From contig NZ_BCSV01000001.1 in the NCBI RefSeq assembly GCF_001571045.1, positions 620,001 to 684,000 on the forward strand: 64,000 nt of DNA. Reading direction: 5' to 3'. Below are positions 43,577-52,754 of this stretch, piece after piece; position 1 is the first letter of the stretch, and each line of letters starts with the position of its first letter. Both the position numbers and the translations under genes were made by a program. The notes under the pieces were generated by a model. It saw only the letters and a list, made by a program, of their open reading frames with translations, searched no databases and was not told the origin of the DNA. This DNA is from Curtobacterium ammoniigenes NBRC 101786. GTDB lineage: Bacteria; Actinomycetota; Actinomycetes; Actinomycetales; Microbacteriaceae.

Positions 43577-44941
43577 TTACTTGACGGTGAATCCCTGCTG
43601 CTTTGCGTAGGTCACGACCTGCTGCTGCCAGGTCGCCAGCGCGGCCTTCAAGTCGCTGTGATCGGCGATCGCTTTGCCGAGCGTGTTCGCGTAGCTGGAG
43701 TTCACGTAGTCCATGAACGGCAGCCACTGGAACTTCTTGTCCACCGTCTTGGAGACGCCTGCGAAGAACTGATTCACCTTCTGGCCCCCGTAGAACGCGG
43801 AACTTTGGTTGGTGAATTGGGGGCTTGTGAGCGTCTTGTTCGTGGTCGGGAACAGGAACTGCTGGTTCGCCAGATCGAGCGTTGACTGCGCATCGTTGTT
43901 GATGAACTTGGCGAGCTCGTAGGAAGCGATCGGGTTCTTGGTCGTCGCCATGACCGCGTCGGAGGATCCGCCCCAGTTGCCGGAGACGTTCGCGCCGGCG
44001 GTCCACTGGGGGATGTCTCCGGCGCGCCAGTCACCGCTGGTGCTTTTCACGGTTCCCTGCAGGAACACCGGGCCCCACGCGGCGACCAGCCAGCTGGCGT
44101 ATTTGCCCTGGGCGAGGCCCTGATAGTACGCGTCGGTGAAATCGGGGTCGGTTGCCACCAGGTTTTTGTTGATCAGGTCCTGCCAGTACGACACGACCTT
44201 CTGGTCCGTGGCGGAGTTGAGATTGATTCCGACCGTCTTGCTTCCGTCGTATGAGAAGGGCTTCGCCCCCGCCTGCCAGAAGAACCCGATCGTTTGGAAC
44301 ATGTCGTTCCCGGGCAGGTCGGTGATGTACGAGCCGGTTTTCGACTTGATCGTCGCCGCGTCTGCCGCGAAGTCGCTCCACGTCTTTGGTGCGCCGCTGA
44401 TGCCGGCCTTTGTGTAGATGTCGTTCCGGTAGAGGTTGCCAAGTGGGCCGGAGTCTTGCGGGATCGCCCAGACGTTGGATCCGGACTGCACCTGGTTCCA
44501 TACCCAGCCGACGTAGTCGCTCTTCAGTGATGCGGCGCCGTAGGGGGTGAGGTTGAGAAGGCTCTTCGTTTGGGTGAAGGACGGGATGTAGTCGTATTCG
44601 ATCTGCGACACGTCGGGGACACCCTTGCCAGCCTGCAGCGCGGCCCGGAGCTTCGGGTAGTGGGTTGAGCCGCCGGTGGTGTTGACGACCTTGACTTTGA
44701 TCTTCGGGTACTTCTTCTCGAACAGGTTGACCTCGGTCTGAATGTTGGGCACCCAGGTCCAGAACGTCAGTGTGGTGGGCGTGTTCATCGCCTTATCGAT
44801 CTCCGCCTGGGTGACGGTTTTCGTGGTGCCGGACGAGCCTGACGAGCCGGAGGACCCGGATCCTGAACAGCCGGTGAGCGCGAGACTGGCCGCGACCATC
44901 ATTGCTCCCAGCGTCATTGCTGCTTTGCGTGCGCTTTTCAT
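43577..44941 (-). CDS. ABC sugar-binding lipoprotein (locus 2)
   Basis: The 454-residue family 1 binding protein has a lipoprotein signal (AMTLGAMMVAASLALTGC, Cys near residue 25) and a Gly/Ser linker. The body starts PTTLTFWTWVPNIQTEVNLF. It lies 40 bases after the first GH42 gene and delivers the sugar to the two permeases. Confidence 0.93.
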   Translation of the reverse strand: MKSARKAAMTLGAMMVAASLALTGCSGSGSSGSSGSSGTTKTVTQAEIDKAMNTPTTLTFWTWVPNIQTEVNLFEKKYPKIKVKVVNTTGGSTHYPKLRAALQAGKGVPDVSQIEYDYIPSFTQTKSLLNLTPYGAASLKSDYVGWVWNQVQSGSNVWAIPQDSGPLGNLYRNDIYTKAGISGAPKTWSDFAADAATIKSKTGSYITDLPGNDMFQTIGFFWQAGAKPFSYDGSKTVGINLNSATDQKVVSYWQDLINKNLVATDPDFTDAYYQGLAQGKYASWLVAAWGPVFLQGTVKSTSGDWRAGDIPQWTAGANVSGNWGGSSDAVMATTKNPIASYELAKFINNDAQSTLDLANQQFLFPTTNKTLTSPQFTNQSSAFYGGQKVNQFFAGVSKTVDKKFQWLPFMDYVNSSYANTLGKAIADHSDLKAALATWQQQVVTYAKQQGFTVK

Positions 44942-44981
44942 GGTGACTTTCGTTGTCGGTTGGATTTGGTGCGGGGGTGGA

Positions 44982-47093
44982 CTACTCGACGGAGTCGTCC
45001 GTGGCCTCGAGCACGAGCGCCGCTCGTCGCTCGAGGGGCAGGCGGTCGCCGGCGGCGTACGAGGTGCCGCCGACGAGGTCTCGGACGCCGAATGGCGCTG
45101 TCACCTCGGTGGGTGAGGCCGACCAGTTCGACACGAAGATGACGCGCCGTCCGTCGGAGACGCCGGAGGCGATGGTCACGGTTTCGTTCGCACCCCACGC
45201 CTCGGTGGCGCGGTCGGGCACGAGCCAGGCGCCGAGGCTGCGAGCGAGCGCGGGATTGGGAACGGTGCCGACGTAGGTGACGCGGCCGGTACCGAATGCA
45301 TGCGAGGTGATGGCGGCATCCGCGCCGAGTTCGGTCGGAGTGAAGGTGGCGAGAATTTCGGCGTCGTCCACCTCGAGGACATCGACCCAGGCTTCTCCCG
45401 AAGCGCCGGATTCGAGCGGGAACCGCGCTGGGTCGGCGCTGTGCACCGAAAGCGGCTCGTCGAGGTTGCTGTACTCGTCGTAGTGCACGCCGGCCGCTTC
45501 TGCGAGCATGGCCGGCGCGACGGCGAGACGTGCCCGAGCCAGTTCATCGCCGTAGCCGGTCCTGATCCCGACGACGAGGTGTCCGCCGGCGTCGGCGTAT
45601 GCACGCATGTGCTCCAGCACGGCATCATCCGCGACGTACACGGCGGGGGCGACGAGGACCGGGAACCGGCGCACGAGTTCATCGACCGGGGTGGCCAGGA
45701 ACTGGGGCAGGTGCTGCACTCGGACCTGGGCTCCAGCCTCGGAGATGCCGCGGTAGAACGCGTCGAAGATCTCCAGGTACGAGTTCGGGTTCGGGCCCCC
45801 GCCTGGCAGCGCCAGGGGTGGGTAGAACTCGAACGACCACTTCGTGTCGGTCGAATAGAGCATCAGCACGTCGGCGTCGGGCTCGTAGTGGTCCAGAGCC
45901 GATCCGATCGCCTGGAGCGCGGCGCCGAGTTCGGAGACCTCCCGATAGATCCGGCCCGGCCGCTGGCTGTGCGGCAGCACCCCGCCCCAGTAGGTCTCCG
46001 CGCCGAAGTGCAGCGTGTGCCAGTGCCAGTACTCGACCATCCGGCCGCCGCGCGAGAGCAACGCGAACGCGGCCTGCTTGAGCTGGCCAGGAAACGGCGG
46101 TTCGTTCTGCCAGGGACCGCCGATCGACTGCGCGTTGGTCTCCGTCACCAGATACTGCGTCTGCGCCGACGAATAAGCGCGATCGCCCCACTGCAGCAGC
46201 GCCCAGACGCCGGTGTGCCACCACGGTTGGTCGCGGGCTACCTCAACACGTGCGTCCAATCCGTGCTGCATCTTGTAGTACGGATTTCCAGCGACAACGT
46301 CAAGGGACGCGACCAGTTGATCGTCGGCGAGCTGCGGGCGCGAATAGGAGATACATGTCGTGATGAACTGGTCGCTTCGCGCGTATTCGCGGACGACATC
46401 CGCCTGCCACGCGATGAGTTCGGTGGCAAGGGTTGACTGGAATCGCCGCCACTCGAGTTGGTACTGCGGCATCGCATTGCCGTCCGGCCGCCACAGATCC
46501 GACCAGTCCGACAGCCGGTGCGACCAGTACACCAGGCCCCACTCGCGGTTCAGCGCCTCGACTGAGCCGTAGCGGTCGCGCAACCATTCAACGAACCGCT
46601 GGAATGTGTGCTCGTTGTGCGGCAGCAGCAGCCCCGGCTCGTTATCGACCTGGTAGCCGATGACCGCTGGGTGATCCGCGTACCGCTGCACAACCTTGCG
46701 AGCGACTCGCTCGGCGTAATAGCGGTAGGCGGCCTGGCTCTGGTCCATCTCCTGCCGAGCCCCCCAACCCTTCCGGATGCCCGTCGCGGTCTCGGCGGCG
46801 ATTTCCGGGTGCATGCGCTGCAGCCACGGCGGAATCGCATAGGTCGGTGTGCCGAGGATGACGCCGATGCCCCGGGCAGCGGCGCCGTCTAGGACGGGTT
46901 CGAGCCAGTCGAGCTCGAAGACGCCTTCCCGTGGCTCCCATGTCGACCAGACGGACTCACCAACGCGGATGACCGTGAAACCGGCATCGCGCATGAGGTC
47001 CAGATCGCGGTCGAGGGTTCCCTCCGGCTGATATTCCGCGTAGTACGCAGCGCCGAACAGGACCCCGCTGAACTGGGGAGAACTCGTCATCAT
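44982..47093 (-). CDS. GH42 beta-galactosidase-type enzyme (locus 2, proximal)
   Basis: The 703-residue protein begins with an FGAAYYAEYQPEGTLDRDLD segment. The acid/base Glu is in YQVDNEPG (near residue 153) and the nucleophile in YLVTETNAQSIGG (near 316). A beta-galactosidase trimerisation domain and a small C-terminal beta domain follow. It is only distantly similar to the distal GH42 enzyme, so the two probably attack different linkages. It is first in the operon, directly behind palindromic operators. Confidence 0.93.
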   Translation of the reverse strand: MMTSSPQFSGVLFGAAYYAEYQPEGTLDRDLDLMRDAGFTVIRVGESVWSTWEPREGVFELDWLEPVLDGAAARGIGVILGTPTYAIPPWLQRMHPEIAAETATGIRKGWGARQEMDQSQAAYRYYAERVARKVVQRYADHPAVIGYQVDNEPGLLLPHNEHTFQRFVEWLRDRYGSVEALNREWGLVYWSHRLSDWSDLWRPDGNAMPQYQLEWRRFQSTLATELIAWQADVVREYARSDQFITTCISYSRPQLADDQLVASLDVVAGNPYYKMQHGLDARVEVARDQPWWHTGVWALLQWGDRAYSSAQTQYLVTETNAQSIGGPWQNEPPFPGQLKQAAFALLSRGGRMVEYWHWHTLHFGAETYWGGVLPHSQRPGRIYREVSELGAALQAIGSALDHYEPDADVLMLYSTDTKWSFEFYPPLALPGGGPNPNSYLEIFDAFYRGISEAGAQVRVQHLPQFLATPVDELVRRFPVLVAPAVYVADDAVLEHMRAYADAGGHLVVGIRTGYGDELARARLAVAPAMLAEAAGVHYDEYSNLDEPLSVHSADPARFPLESGASGEAWVDVLEVDDAEILATFTPTELGADAAITSHAFGTGRVTYVGTVPNPALARSLGAWLVPDRATEAWGANETVTIASGVSDGRRVIFVSNWSASPTEVTAPFGVRDLVGGTSYAAGDRLPLERRAALVLEATDDSVE

Positions 47094-47109
47094 TGACCAA
47101 TCACTCTGT

Positions 47110-47129
47110 GGATGTTCTCGATAACATCC
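47110..47129. promoter_or_regulatory. operator of locus 2, site 1
   Basis: GGATGTTCTCGATAACATCC has seven-base perfect arms (GGATGTT/AACATCC) around CTCGAT, of LacI-operator type. It ends 17 bases upstream of the GH42 start codon. Confidence 0.75.
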
Positions 47130-47212
47130 GGCCGTGGAGAAGGACGCTACAAGAGTGAGCGCTCATCCTGCAAGGCCCTCAGAGGAAAAATATTGCCCCG
47201 ACCACGGAGTCT

Positions 47213-47229
47213 GTGTGATCGACAACATT
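47213..47229. promoter_or_regulatory. operator of locus 2, weaker site 2
   Basis: The complement reads ATGTTGTCGATCACAC; its left half matches site 1 (ATGTT, TCGAT) and its right half is degenerate. It may allow cooperative binding or looping with site 1. Confidence 0.4.
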
Positions 47230-47273
47230 TCTGCCGGGGCGCGACGGCGTAGGGCGTGCCGCTTCGGAGCGGT

Positions 47274-48272
47274 TCAGCGCGCGGCCTGTGTCGATGCTCG
47301 CGTGATGAGACGGGGCGGCCCGACCTCCGTGGGGTCGCCCGGGAACTGTTCCGGCAGCGCCTTGGCGAGGAGCGATTCGACCATCGCTCGTCCTTCACCT
47401 TCAAAATCCAGTGCGATCGTTGTCAGCGCGGGCAGCAAGAATCGTGTTTCTTCCATGTCGTCGTTTCCGATGACACTGAGGTCCGTGGGCACTGTGATCC
47501 CCGATGATTGCGCGGCTGAGATGAGGCCGATGGCCATGCTGTCGTTCCCAGTGGCAATCGCAGTCACTTCGCGCTCATCGGCTGACAAGCTTTCCCAAGC
47601 GGCATAGCCGGACCCGGCTGACCAGTCGCCAGCCCTGGTCCAGCGCACCGTTCCGCCCCGCTCACGGATGCGGGCGAGGAAGCCAGCGAGTCGTCCAGAT
47701 GCGCCGATCCAGTCCACCGGGCCGCTGACGTAGCCGACGTTCCGATGGCCGAGGTCCATCAGATGATCCGCGGCGAGCTGGCCTGCGAACTCGTTGAACG
47801 AGGGTCCGCCAGCGGGGAAGGCGACCTTGGAGTCCATGACGAACGGGACGGTCGGGGCGAGAAGCTGTATCCGTTCAAGGACGAGTTCGGTCTGCGCGGC
47901 GGCGAGGACGCCGAGCACTTGATGCTCGGCGACTACGGCAAGTGCGGTGTCGATCGAGTCCAGGTCCAGGTCGTGCGTGACGACGATGTCGAGGAGGAAC
48001 CCGTGCTCCTGCGCGGCTCGGGTCGCTCCCGTGATGACGCGCGCCGGACCGGTCTGGTCGATACGGTGCGCTAACACTCCGAGTCGGTTGATGCGTCGGG
48101 TCCGCAGTTGGCGGGCTGCGGAGTTTCGCCGGTACCCTAGCTCCGCGATCGCTGACTCGACGCGCTCGCGAGTCGCCGGGCGAATACCTTCGAAGCCGCT
48201 GACGTAGCGGCTAACGGTCTGGTGTGACACGCCCGCGCGCCGCGCAACGTCGTAGATCGTGGCGGGCTTCAT
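47274..48272 (-). CDS. LacI-family transcriptional regulator (locus 2)
   Basis: The 332-residue protein has the LacI DNA-binding domain (TIYDVARRAGVSHQTVSRYV, then SGFEGIRPATRERVESAIAE) and a sugar-binding effector domain. It is transcribed in the same direction as the GH42 operon, 180 bases upstream of it, with the palindromes between. It is the likely repressor, released by the imported sugar or a breakdown product. Confidence 0.93.
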   Translation of the reverse strand: MKPATIYDVARRAGVSHQTVSRYVSGFEGIRPATRERVESAIAELGYRRNSAARQLRTRRINRLGVLAHRIDQTGPARVITGATRAAQEHGFLLDIVVTHDLDLDSIDTALAVVAEHQVLGVLAAAQTELVLERIQLLAPTVPFVMDSKVAFPAGGPSFNEFAGQLAADHLMDLGHRNVGYVSGPVDWIGASGRLAGFLARIRERGGTVRWTRAGDWSAGSGYAAWESLSADEREVTAIATGNDSMAIGLISAAQSSGITVPTDLSVIGNDDMEETRFLLPALTTIALDFEGEGRAMVESLLAKALPEQFPGDPTEVGPPRLITRASTQAAR

Positions 48273-48863
48273 GCATTAGTTCTATCGGATATCCCCACTC
48301 ACCCTGACCCCAGGACCGGATGCAGGGGTGGGGCCTACCCATTCGCCGTTCATGCAAACCGCATCCGACCTTGTACGGAAGCCTTGGCCGGAGGTGCTGG
48401 GCTTGTGCGGAGCCGATTGCGCTGCCTCGGGCGGGGGAGCGTCGGTACCGGGCGTCCTCAATTTGCAGCGGTCGTCGCATGTTGCTGTGGCTCGTAGGGT
48501 GCTCCAATCCGCACCCGCGTGCGCGGAGCTTGCCGTGAGCCCGCCACCGGCGCCGTCCGGGCGAGGATGCCGTTGTGACGGTTTCCGTCGACGATCACCT
48601 GCCTTGGTGCTCGCATCGGTGCCTCGGGAGCTCCGGTATGCCGGCAAGGCCTCCTCCGGCGCGCTGACCTGAGCCCGCACGTCGAGTGGCCATCGCGCAA
48701 CATGCATTCCCGACGTCTCTGCGGCAGGACGCCGGTGTGAGGCCATGAGGTGCGCTGCGCGTGTGCGCTTCAGCGTCTCTCACGGTGTGCACATAGAGGA
48801 CGTAGGTGCCCGGCACATCCGCCGGGCCATCGCTTACCCGTTCTCTCCCACGAAAGGATTCCG
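48273..48863. other. gap without a supportable gene
   Basis: About 590 bases with only shadow-like frames. It begins the gene-poor belt that reaches to 52754. The GACGGTTTCCG word near 48577 recurs near 49112 in a similar local context. Confidence 0.5.
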
Positions 48864-49010
48864 ATGAGTCCCTCCACTCTCTCCCGCCCCGTCGCCGTTG
48901 AAGGGCGGTCCGATCCGCGCGGCTGGCTCCGCGACCCGGACCGCCGCACCAGCCGCGTCGCCGCCCTGCTGATCCCGGCCACAGCAACCCCCGAAAATGC
49001 CGCGGCATAG
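48864..49010 (+). CDS. small orphan protein (48 residues)
   Basis: ATG 48864 is preceded by AAAGGA at good spacing. The product is short, with a Pro/Arg-rich sequence (GRSDPRGWLRDPDRRTSRVA) and an Ala/Thr-rich tail. No family is recognised. The ribosome site is the main evidence that it is real. Confidence 0.4.
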   Translation: MSPSTLSRPVAVEGRSDPRGWLRDPDRRTSRVAALLIPATATPENAAA

Positions 49011-49239
49011 ACCTTGTGCGGGCAGATTCCGCGCGTGCGGTCCGGACGGATGGGGCAGAGCGATCGCCGATGGCGGACCCCCCATGGGCATCGGACGGTG
49101 ACAGCACGCTGCGACGGTTTCCGACGGGTCGCGGTGATCACAAACCGGAACCCGGCCCCACCATCCGCCCCGGCCGTGCGCAGAAGCGCGTCACGGCAGG
49201 GAACAACCACATCAACGCTCAACGAGAAGGAGCATCATC

Positions 49240-49671
49240 ATGACCACTACCAACACCATCACCTCTCAGCACGGCTTCGCCGATGTTCCGCTTGTGGATC
49301 GGCGGGGACGCGAAGCAGACATCGCTCGCGTCGAGCGAATCCACGGCATCGTTTGGAACGGTGTCCGCGGCGGTGACCGGAGCAGCGTCGCCGCGATGAG
49401 CACACCGGCGGCGGTCACCGTGCTTGAGCAGGCGGGGATCCATTTTGACCACACCCGCGTGTTCACCGACGCGTCCGGCGCGACGGTCGCCGTGATCACC
49501 GCCCCGTATGAGCCGGCGACAGCGGAGTTCATCGCGTTGTGCGAAACGACCGCGCGAACCCTCGGCCTCGACGCGCGCGTGAACCACCCCGACGACATCG
49601 TCTACGCCCCCGTCGGCGCGAACCCAACGACCATCATGTTCTGGGACCCACACCGCTTGACCGTGCGCTAA
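49240..49671 (+). CDS. hypothetical protein
   Basis: The 143-residue protein starts at ATG 49240 behind GAAGGAG. It is alpha/beta in character (TPAAVTVLEQAGIHFDHTRV, ATVAVITAPYEPATAEFIAL, GANPTTIMFWDPHRL). I do not recognise the family. It stands alone between non-coding stretches; like the product of 37522 it may be an accessory-island gene. Confidence 0.65.
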   Translation: MTTTNTITSQHGFADVPLVDRRGREADIARVERIHGIVWNGVRGGDRSSVAAMSTPAAVTVLEQAGIHFDHTRVFTDASGATVAVITAPYEPATAEFIALCETTARTLGLDARVNHPDDIVYAPVGANPTTIMFWDPHRLTVR

Positions 49672-50129
49672 TCCGCCTTCGGAGACCCTCGGTTCCTCAG
49701 GGTGGGAGCGGTCCTAGTGGTCGCACCACCTCGAGGTATGCCAGGCGCGTAGCGCGGCGATCGGGGAGCGATCGTCGGCGCGCAGGCAAGGGGGACTGGC
49801 TCGGTGAGGTTCCGATGGTCCGGGTTAGCCGGTCGGGACGGCCTTGACCGATGGGCCCACGCTGAACGCTTGTCCAGCGGAGGGGGCGACGGCTTCGCGA
49901 TGTTCCCGCATCTCCTAGCCGCGTCCGCCCGGGAACGTCGCAGCTGGATCGTCGTGCGGCTCGATGCGTTGTTGGGGGAGAGCACCGTTGACGGAATGCC
50001 TTCTGCGCGGATGGTGAGCGGTGCCGGCGAGGCCGCTCGATCAGCGGTTGGCCTCCACGCCCGACCGCGGGACGCGAGGATGAGCAGGCCATGGATGTCG
50101 CCGACCGCCGCGAATCCCGGTGTCGGCGG
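49672..50129. other. gap, probably decayed coding sequence
   Basis: The only open frames are Arg/Pro-rich shadows. It may be the decayed downstream part of the epimerase gene whose start is at 50130-50320, but no motif remains that I can defend. Confidence 0.4.
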
Positions 50130-50320
50130 ATTGCAGTACGGGTCCGAGCCACCGGAGCGAGCGCGTTATCGACATCCCGGTCCGCCTGGACAAGCGCGAC
50201 CCCGTCGGGCACGCCATCACCTCGGGCCATGCAGGTCACCTCGTGACCACGAGCCACCGCGGTGGCTGCGATCTGATGCCCGTGCCATGCAGTGCCACCC
50301 GAAACCAGCGGCTTCACCCC
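50130..50320 (-). pseudogene. NAD-dependent epimerase/reductase, N-terminal fragment
   Basis: About 60 codons read GVKPLVSGGTAWHGHQIAAT, AVARGHEVTCMARGDG and VPDGVALVQADRDVDNALAP, the first Rossmann strands of an extended short-chain dehydrogenase/epimerase. The GxxGxxG loop is damaged (GGTAWHG). No start codon or continuation is intact. Confidence 0.7.
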
Positions 50321-50456
50321 TGCAGGTTCCCAGCGGCGCGATCCGGCAGCATTCGTTCCCAGCAAAGCGACCATCAACCTGCGCACCGTTCACCGTCCGA
50401 AAGTGACGCGGCATAGAGCCCTTCGACACGTTAGCGACCACGTCGAGGAGCCCCGA

Positions 50457-51422
50457 ATGACCACCATCGCCCCACGCATCCGTCCCACCATCCAGACGAT
50501 CGCCTGTGTCCGGCAGCCTGTTGGGACGGGTCTGACGCGACCTCGACTTTCAGCAAGTGGTGCGCGACTCGGTGCCGTGCTGGCGCGCCGAGACGGCGCT
50601 GCTGGATTAAGCGGACAGTCGACGGTGTGCGACCTTGCGCAGCTGTGGCAGGAGCGCATTGCTGATGATCGGCGGAAGTCGCCGCAGACGCGAAAGCAGT
50701 ACGCAGACACGCTCCGGAATCTCGTGTTCCCGACGTTCGGTGCGCTGCGCCTGGCAGAGGTCTCCACGGGTCTGGTCGAGGAAGAGCTGGAGCGACTGGA
50801 ACTGCTCGCCCCGTCAGCGGCGCGTCGCGCGCGGAGCGTGCTTGTGCAACTATTCGACCTCGCGGCGCGGAACGGTCTGATCCACGTCAACCCGGTCCGC
50901 GGCACGACACCGATCCCGACGTCTCCGGCAGCGCGGCCCACTTTGTCTGCCGGCGACGTTGCCCGTATCTGCGAGGCATTGCGGGTTCGTGGGGAGGACC
51001 GTGCGGACTGGCGTCAGGAGTCGACCACGGCAGTGATCGTGGACCTGATCAGTGTCATCCAGGCGACCAGTGCGCTGATCAACGAAGCGCTCGCGCTGCG
51101 TGCGAGCGATGTTCGCACGGACGGCGATGACGTGATCGTTACGGTCGCCGGTACGGTCGTTGCGAACCTGACCGGGCCGCTCCAGATCAACACGGCCGCC
51201 GGGAAGGGGCAATGCCGGGAGGTTCGGGTTGGCGCTGCGGACGCGGCGGTTCTTCTCGAGCGTGTCGCGCGTGCATATGGGAAGAACGGGTTGCTGTTCC
51301 CGTCGAACAAGGGCACGATCCGTCACCACAGCAACCTGAACCGGGTCCTCCGCGACATCGTCCGCCCGCTCGGGCTCGGCTGGGTCACCTTCAGGTCGTT
51401 CCGCACGTCGGCGGCAGGGTGA
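50457..51422 (+). pseudogene. tyrosine recombinase lacking its catalytic C-terminus
   Basis: ATG 50457 opens a 321-codon frame. A core-binding domain (residues about 55-130, with KSPQTRKQYADTLRNLVFPT) precedes the catalytic domain. The first catalytic Arg position is changed (ATSALINEALALRASDV, Leu where Arg is expected). The frame stops right after WVTFRSFRTSAAG, where HxFRKT-type residues, the second His and the Tyr should follow. It is a dead integrase, probably of a lost prophage or integrative element. Confidence 0.8.
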
Positions 51423-51476
51423 GGAGCCGTCTCCGGCTGGAGGGGCGCAGTGCGGCGGCTTGCTGAGCGGCGGTGT

Positions 51477-51995
51477 TCAGACGAGGTTTGGGCCGTGCGC
51501 CGTTCGACGGGTGAGGATGAGCGGGTCCGGCAGGGAGGGCGCGGCGACGGTGATGACTTCAGCGCCGAGGTCGGCGAATCCGGTGACGCTCTCGGGGAGG
51601 GTATGGCGGCGGAGGGTGAACTCCTCGCCACCGACCTGTGCTCGGGCGAGCGGCCATCGGTTGGGATCGTGCAGAGTCGCCGAAGCGGCGCGAGCGCGCG
51701 CCTCGATCTCGGTGACTGCAGCGCGAGCGGCTGCGCGGTCGTCGTCTGATGCGATCGGCGGCACCGCGGCGAGCAGGAGCGCGACCACGGCGCTGGTCGC
51801 GAGGGTATCCGGATCGGTGGCGATAGCGTGCACGGCTCCGTGCCCAGAGAACTGGTCACCGGTTCGGACGATGGTGCTGATGGTGAGCGTGGCGTTGCCG
51901 TCAGAACCCGGAAAGGTCGCGGAACTGCTCGCAGAGGGTGCCGTGGCGGACCAGGCTGTGACGCGGGGCTGTGACATCCCCAGAGGAACCAGCAC
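51477..51995 (-). CDS. hypothetical protein beside a pentanucleotide repeat
   Basis: The minus frame has good coding character from about GTG 51995 (172 residues; ATG 51977 is an alternative). It has a beta-rich first half (GNATLTISTIVRTGDQFSGH) and a helical middle (DDDRAAARAAVTEIEARARA), ending SLPDPLILTRRTAHGPNLV. No family is known to me. No strong ribosome site is seen. The frame continues open upstream through five TGCGA repeats, so changes in repeat number could affect its expression. Confidence 0.5.
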   Translation of the reverse strand: MLVPLGMSQPRVTAWSATAPSASSSATFPGSDGNATLTISTIVRTGDQFSGHGAVHAIATDPDTLATSAVVALLLAAVPPIASDDDRAAARAAVTEIEARARAASATLHDPNRWPLARAQVGGEEFTLRRHTLPESVTGFADLGAEVITVAAPSLPDPLILTRRTAHGPNLV

Positions 51996-52000
51996 CGTTA

Positions 52001-52026
52001 TGCGATGCGATGCGATGCGATGCGAT
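52001..52026 (+). repeat. pentanucleotide tandem repeat (TGCGA)5
   Basis: Five perfect copies of TGCGA followed by T. It lies six bases upstream of the probable GTG start of the minus-strand gene. Five-base repeats change reading frame when the copy number varies. Confidence 0.9.
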
Positions 52027-52311
52027 CCGGTGCGCTGCGTTGCATCAGTGTTTGCTGCAGGGACCCAGCGCGCAAGAGCCCCGCGTGGCGCGCGAGGCCA
52101 CCGCCCTGATGCTCGTCGCGGAGCCGGGGCGGCTTGAGCTTCCATGGAGCGTTCTTGCTCCGTTGAACTCGCTCCGACGGCTGGGTGCGCTTCCAAACTT
52201 CGGCGCGACGCCCCGAGCAGTTCTCGGGTTGCTTCGCGTCGCCGCGGACGGCGTCGTGTCTCGTGCGGTGGAGAGGTTGGTGCCCGGAGTGGAAGGCTTT
52301 GGCGGGTGAAT
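52027..52311. other. gap without a supportable gene
   Basis: No convincing frame on either strand; open frames are mutual shadows. Confidence 0.4.
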
Positions 52312-52610
52312 GTGGAGGTAGTCGAACGCGAAAGCGCGCGGGACGTGTGACGGATCTTGCAGGCGCTTCCGGACTGGTTCGCGGACAGCGACGCGATCGA
52401 CAACTACGTGGCGGCGGCTGAGAACGTCGACTATGGGAGCGTGCTTGCCGTCGCTGAGGATGCGGTGGTCGGTGTGGCTCTGCCCCGTCGGCACTTCCCG
52501 GAGGCCGCCGAACTGCACCCGCGCAGTGGAGATCGGTGGAGATCAGTTGTGGGCTGCGAATCGCAAACGCATGCCCCAGCTGGTCACCTGCGCCGCAGCC
52601 GATAGGCCGC
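52312..52610 (+). pseudogene. GNAT-type acetyltransferase, broken
   Basis: The plus strand reads VEVVERESARDV, a TGA stop, then RILQALPDWFADSDAIDNYV and VVGVALPRRHFPEAAELH, the start of a GNAT acetyltransferase. The acetyl-CoA binding region (RGxGxG/A) is absent. There is a premature stop and the 3' part is lost. Confidence 0.7.
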
Positions 52611-52754
52611 GTGGCGGCGGGTCTGAGAAGCATGTTGGTCGATCGGGATTGTCACAAACGGGATGATTGACAATCAAAAGTGAAGATCCGCGCCACGCGT
52701 CTCATTGCCGCTAGAGGTGCCTCGATAGCATGATCGCGCTCGGCGGCTGGGTCG

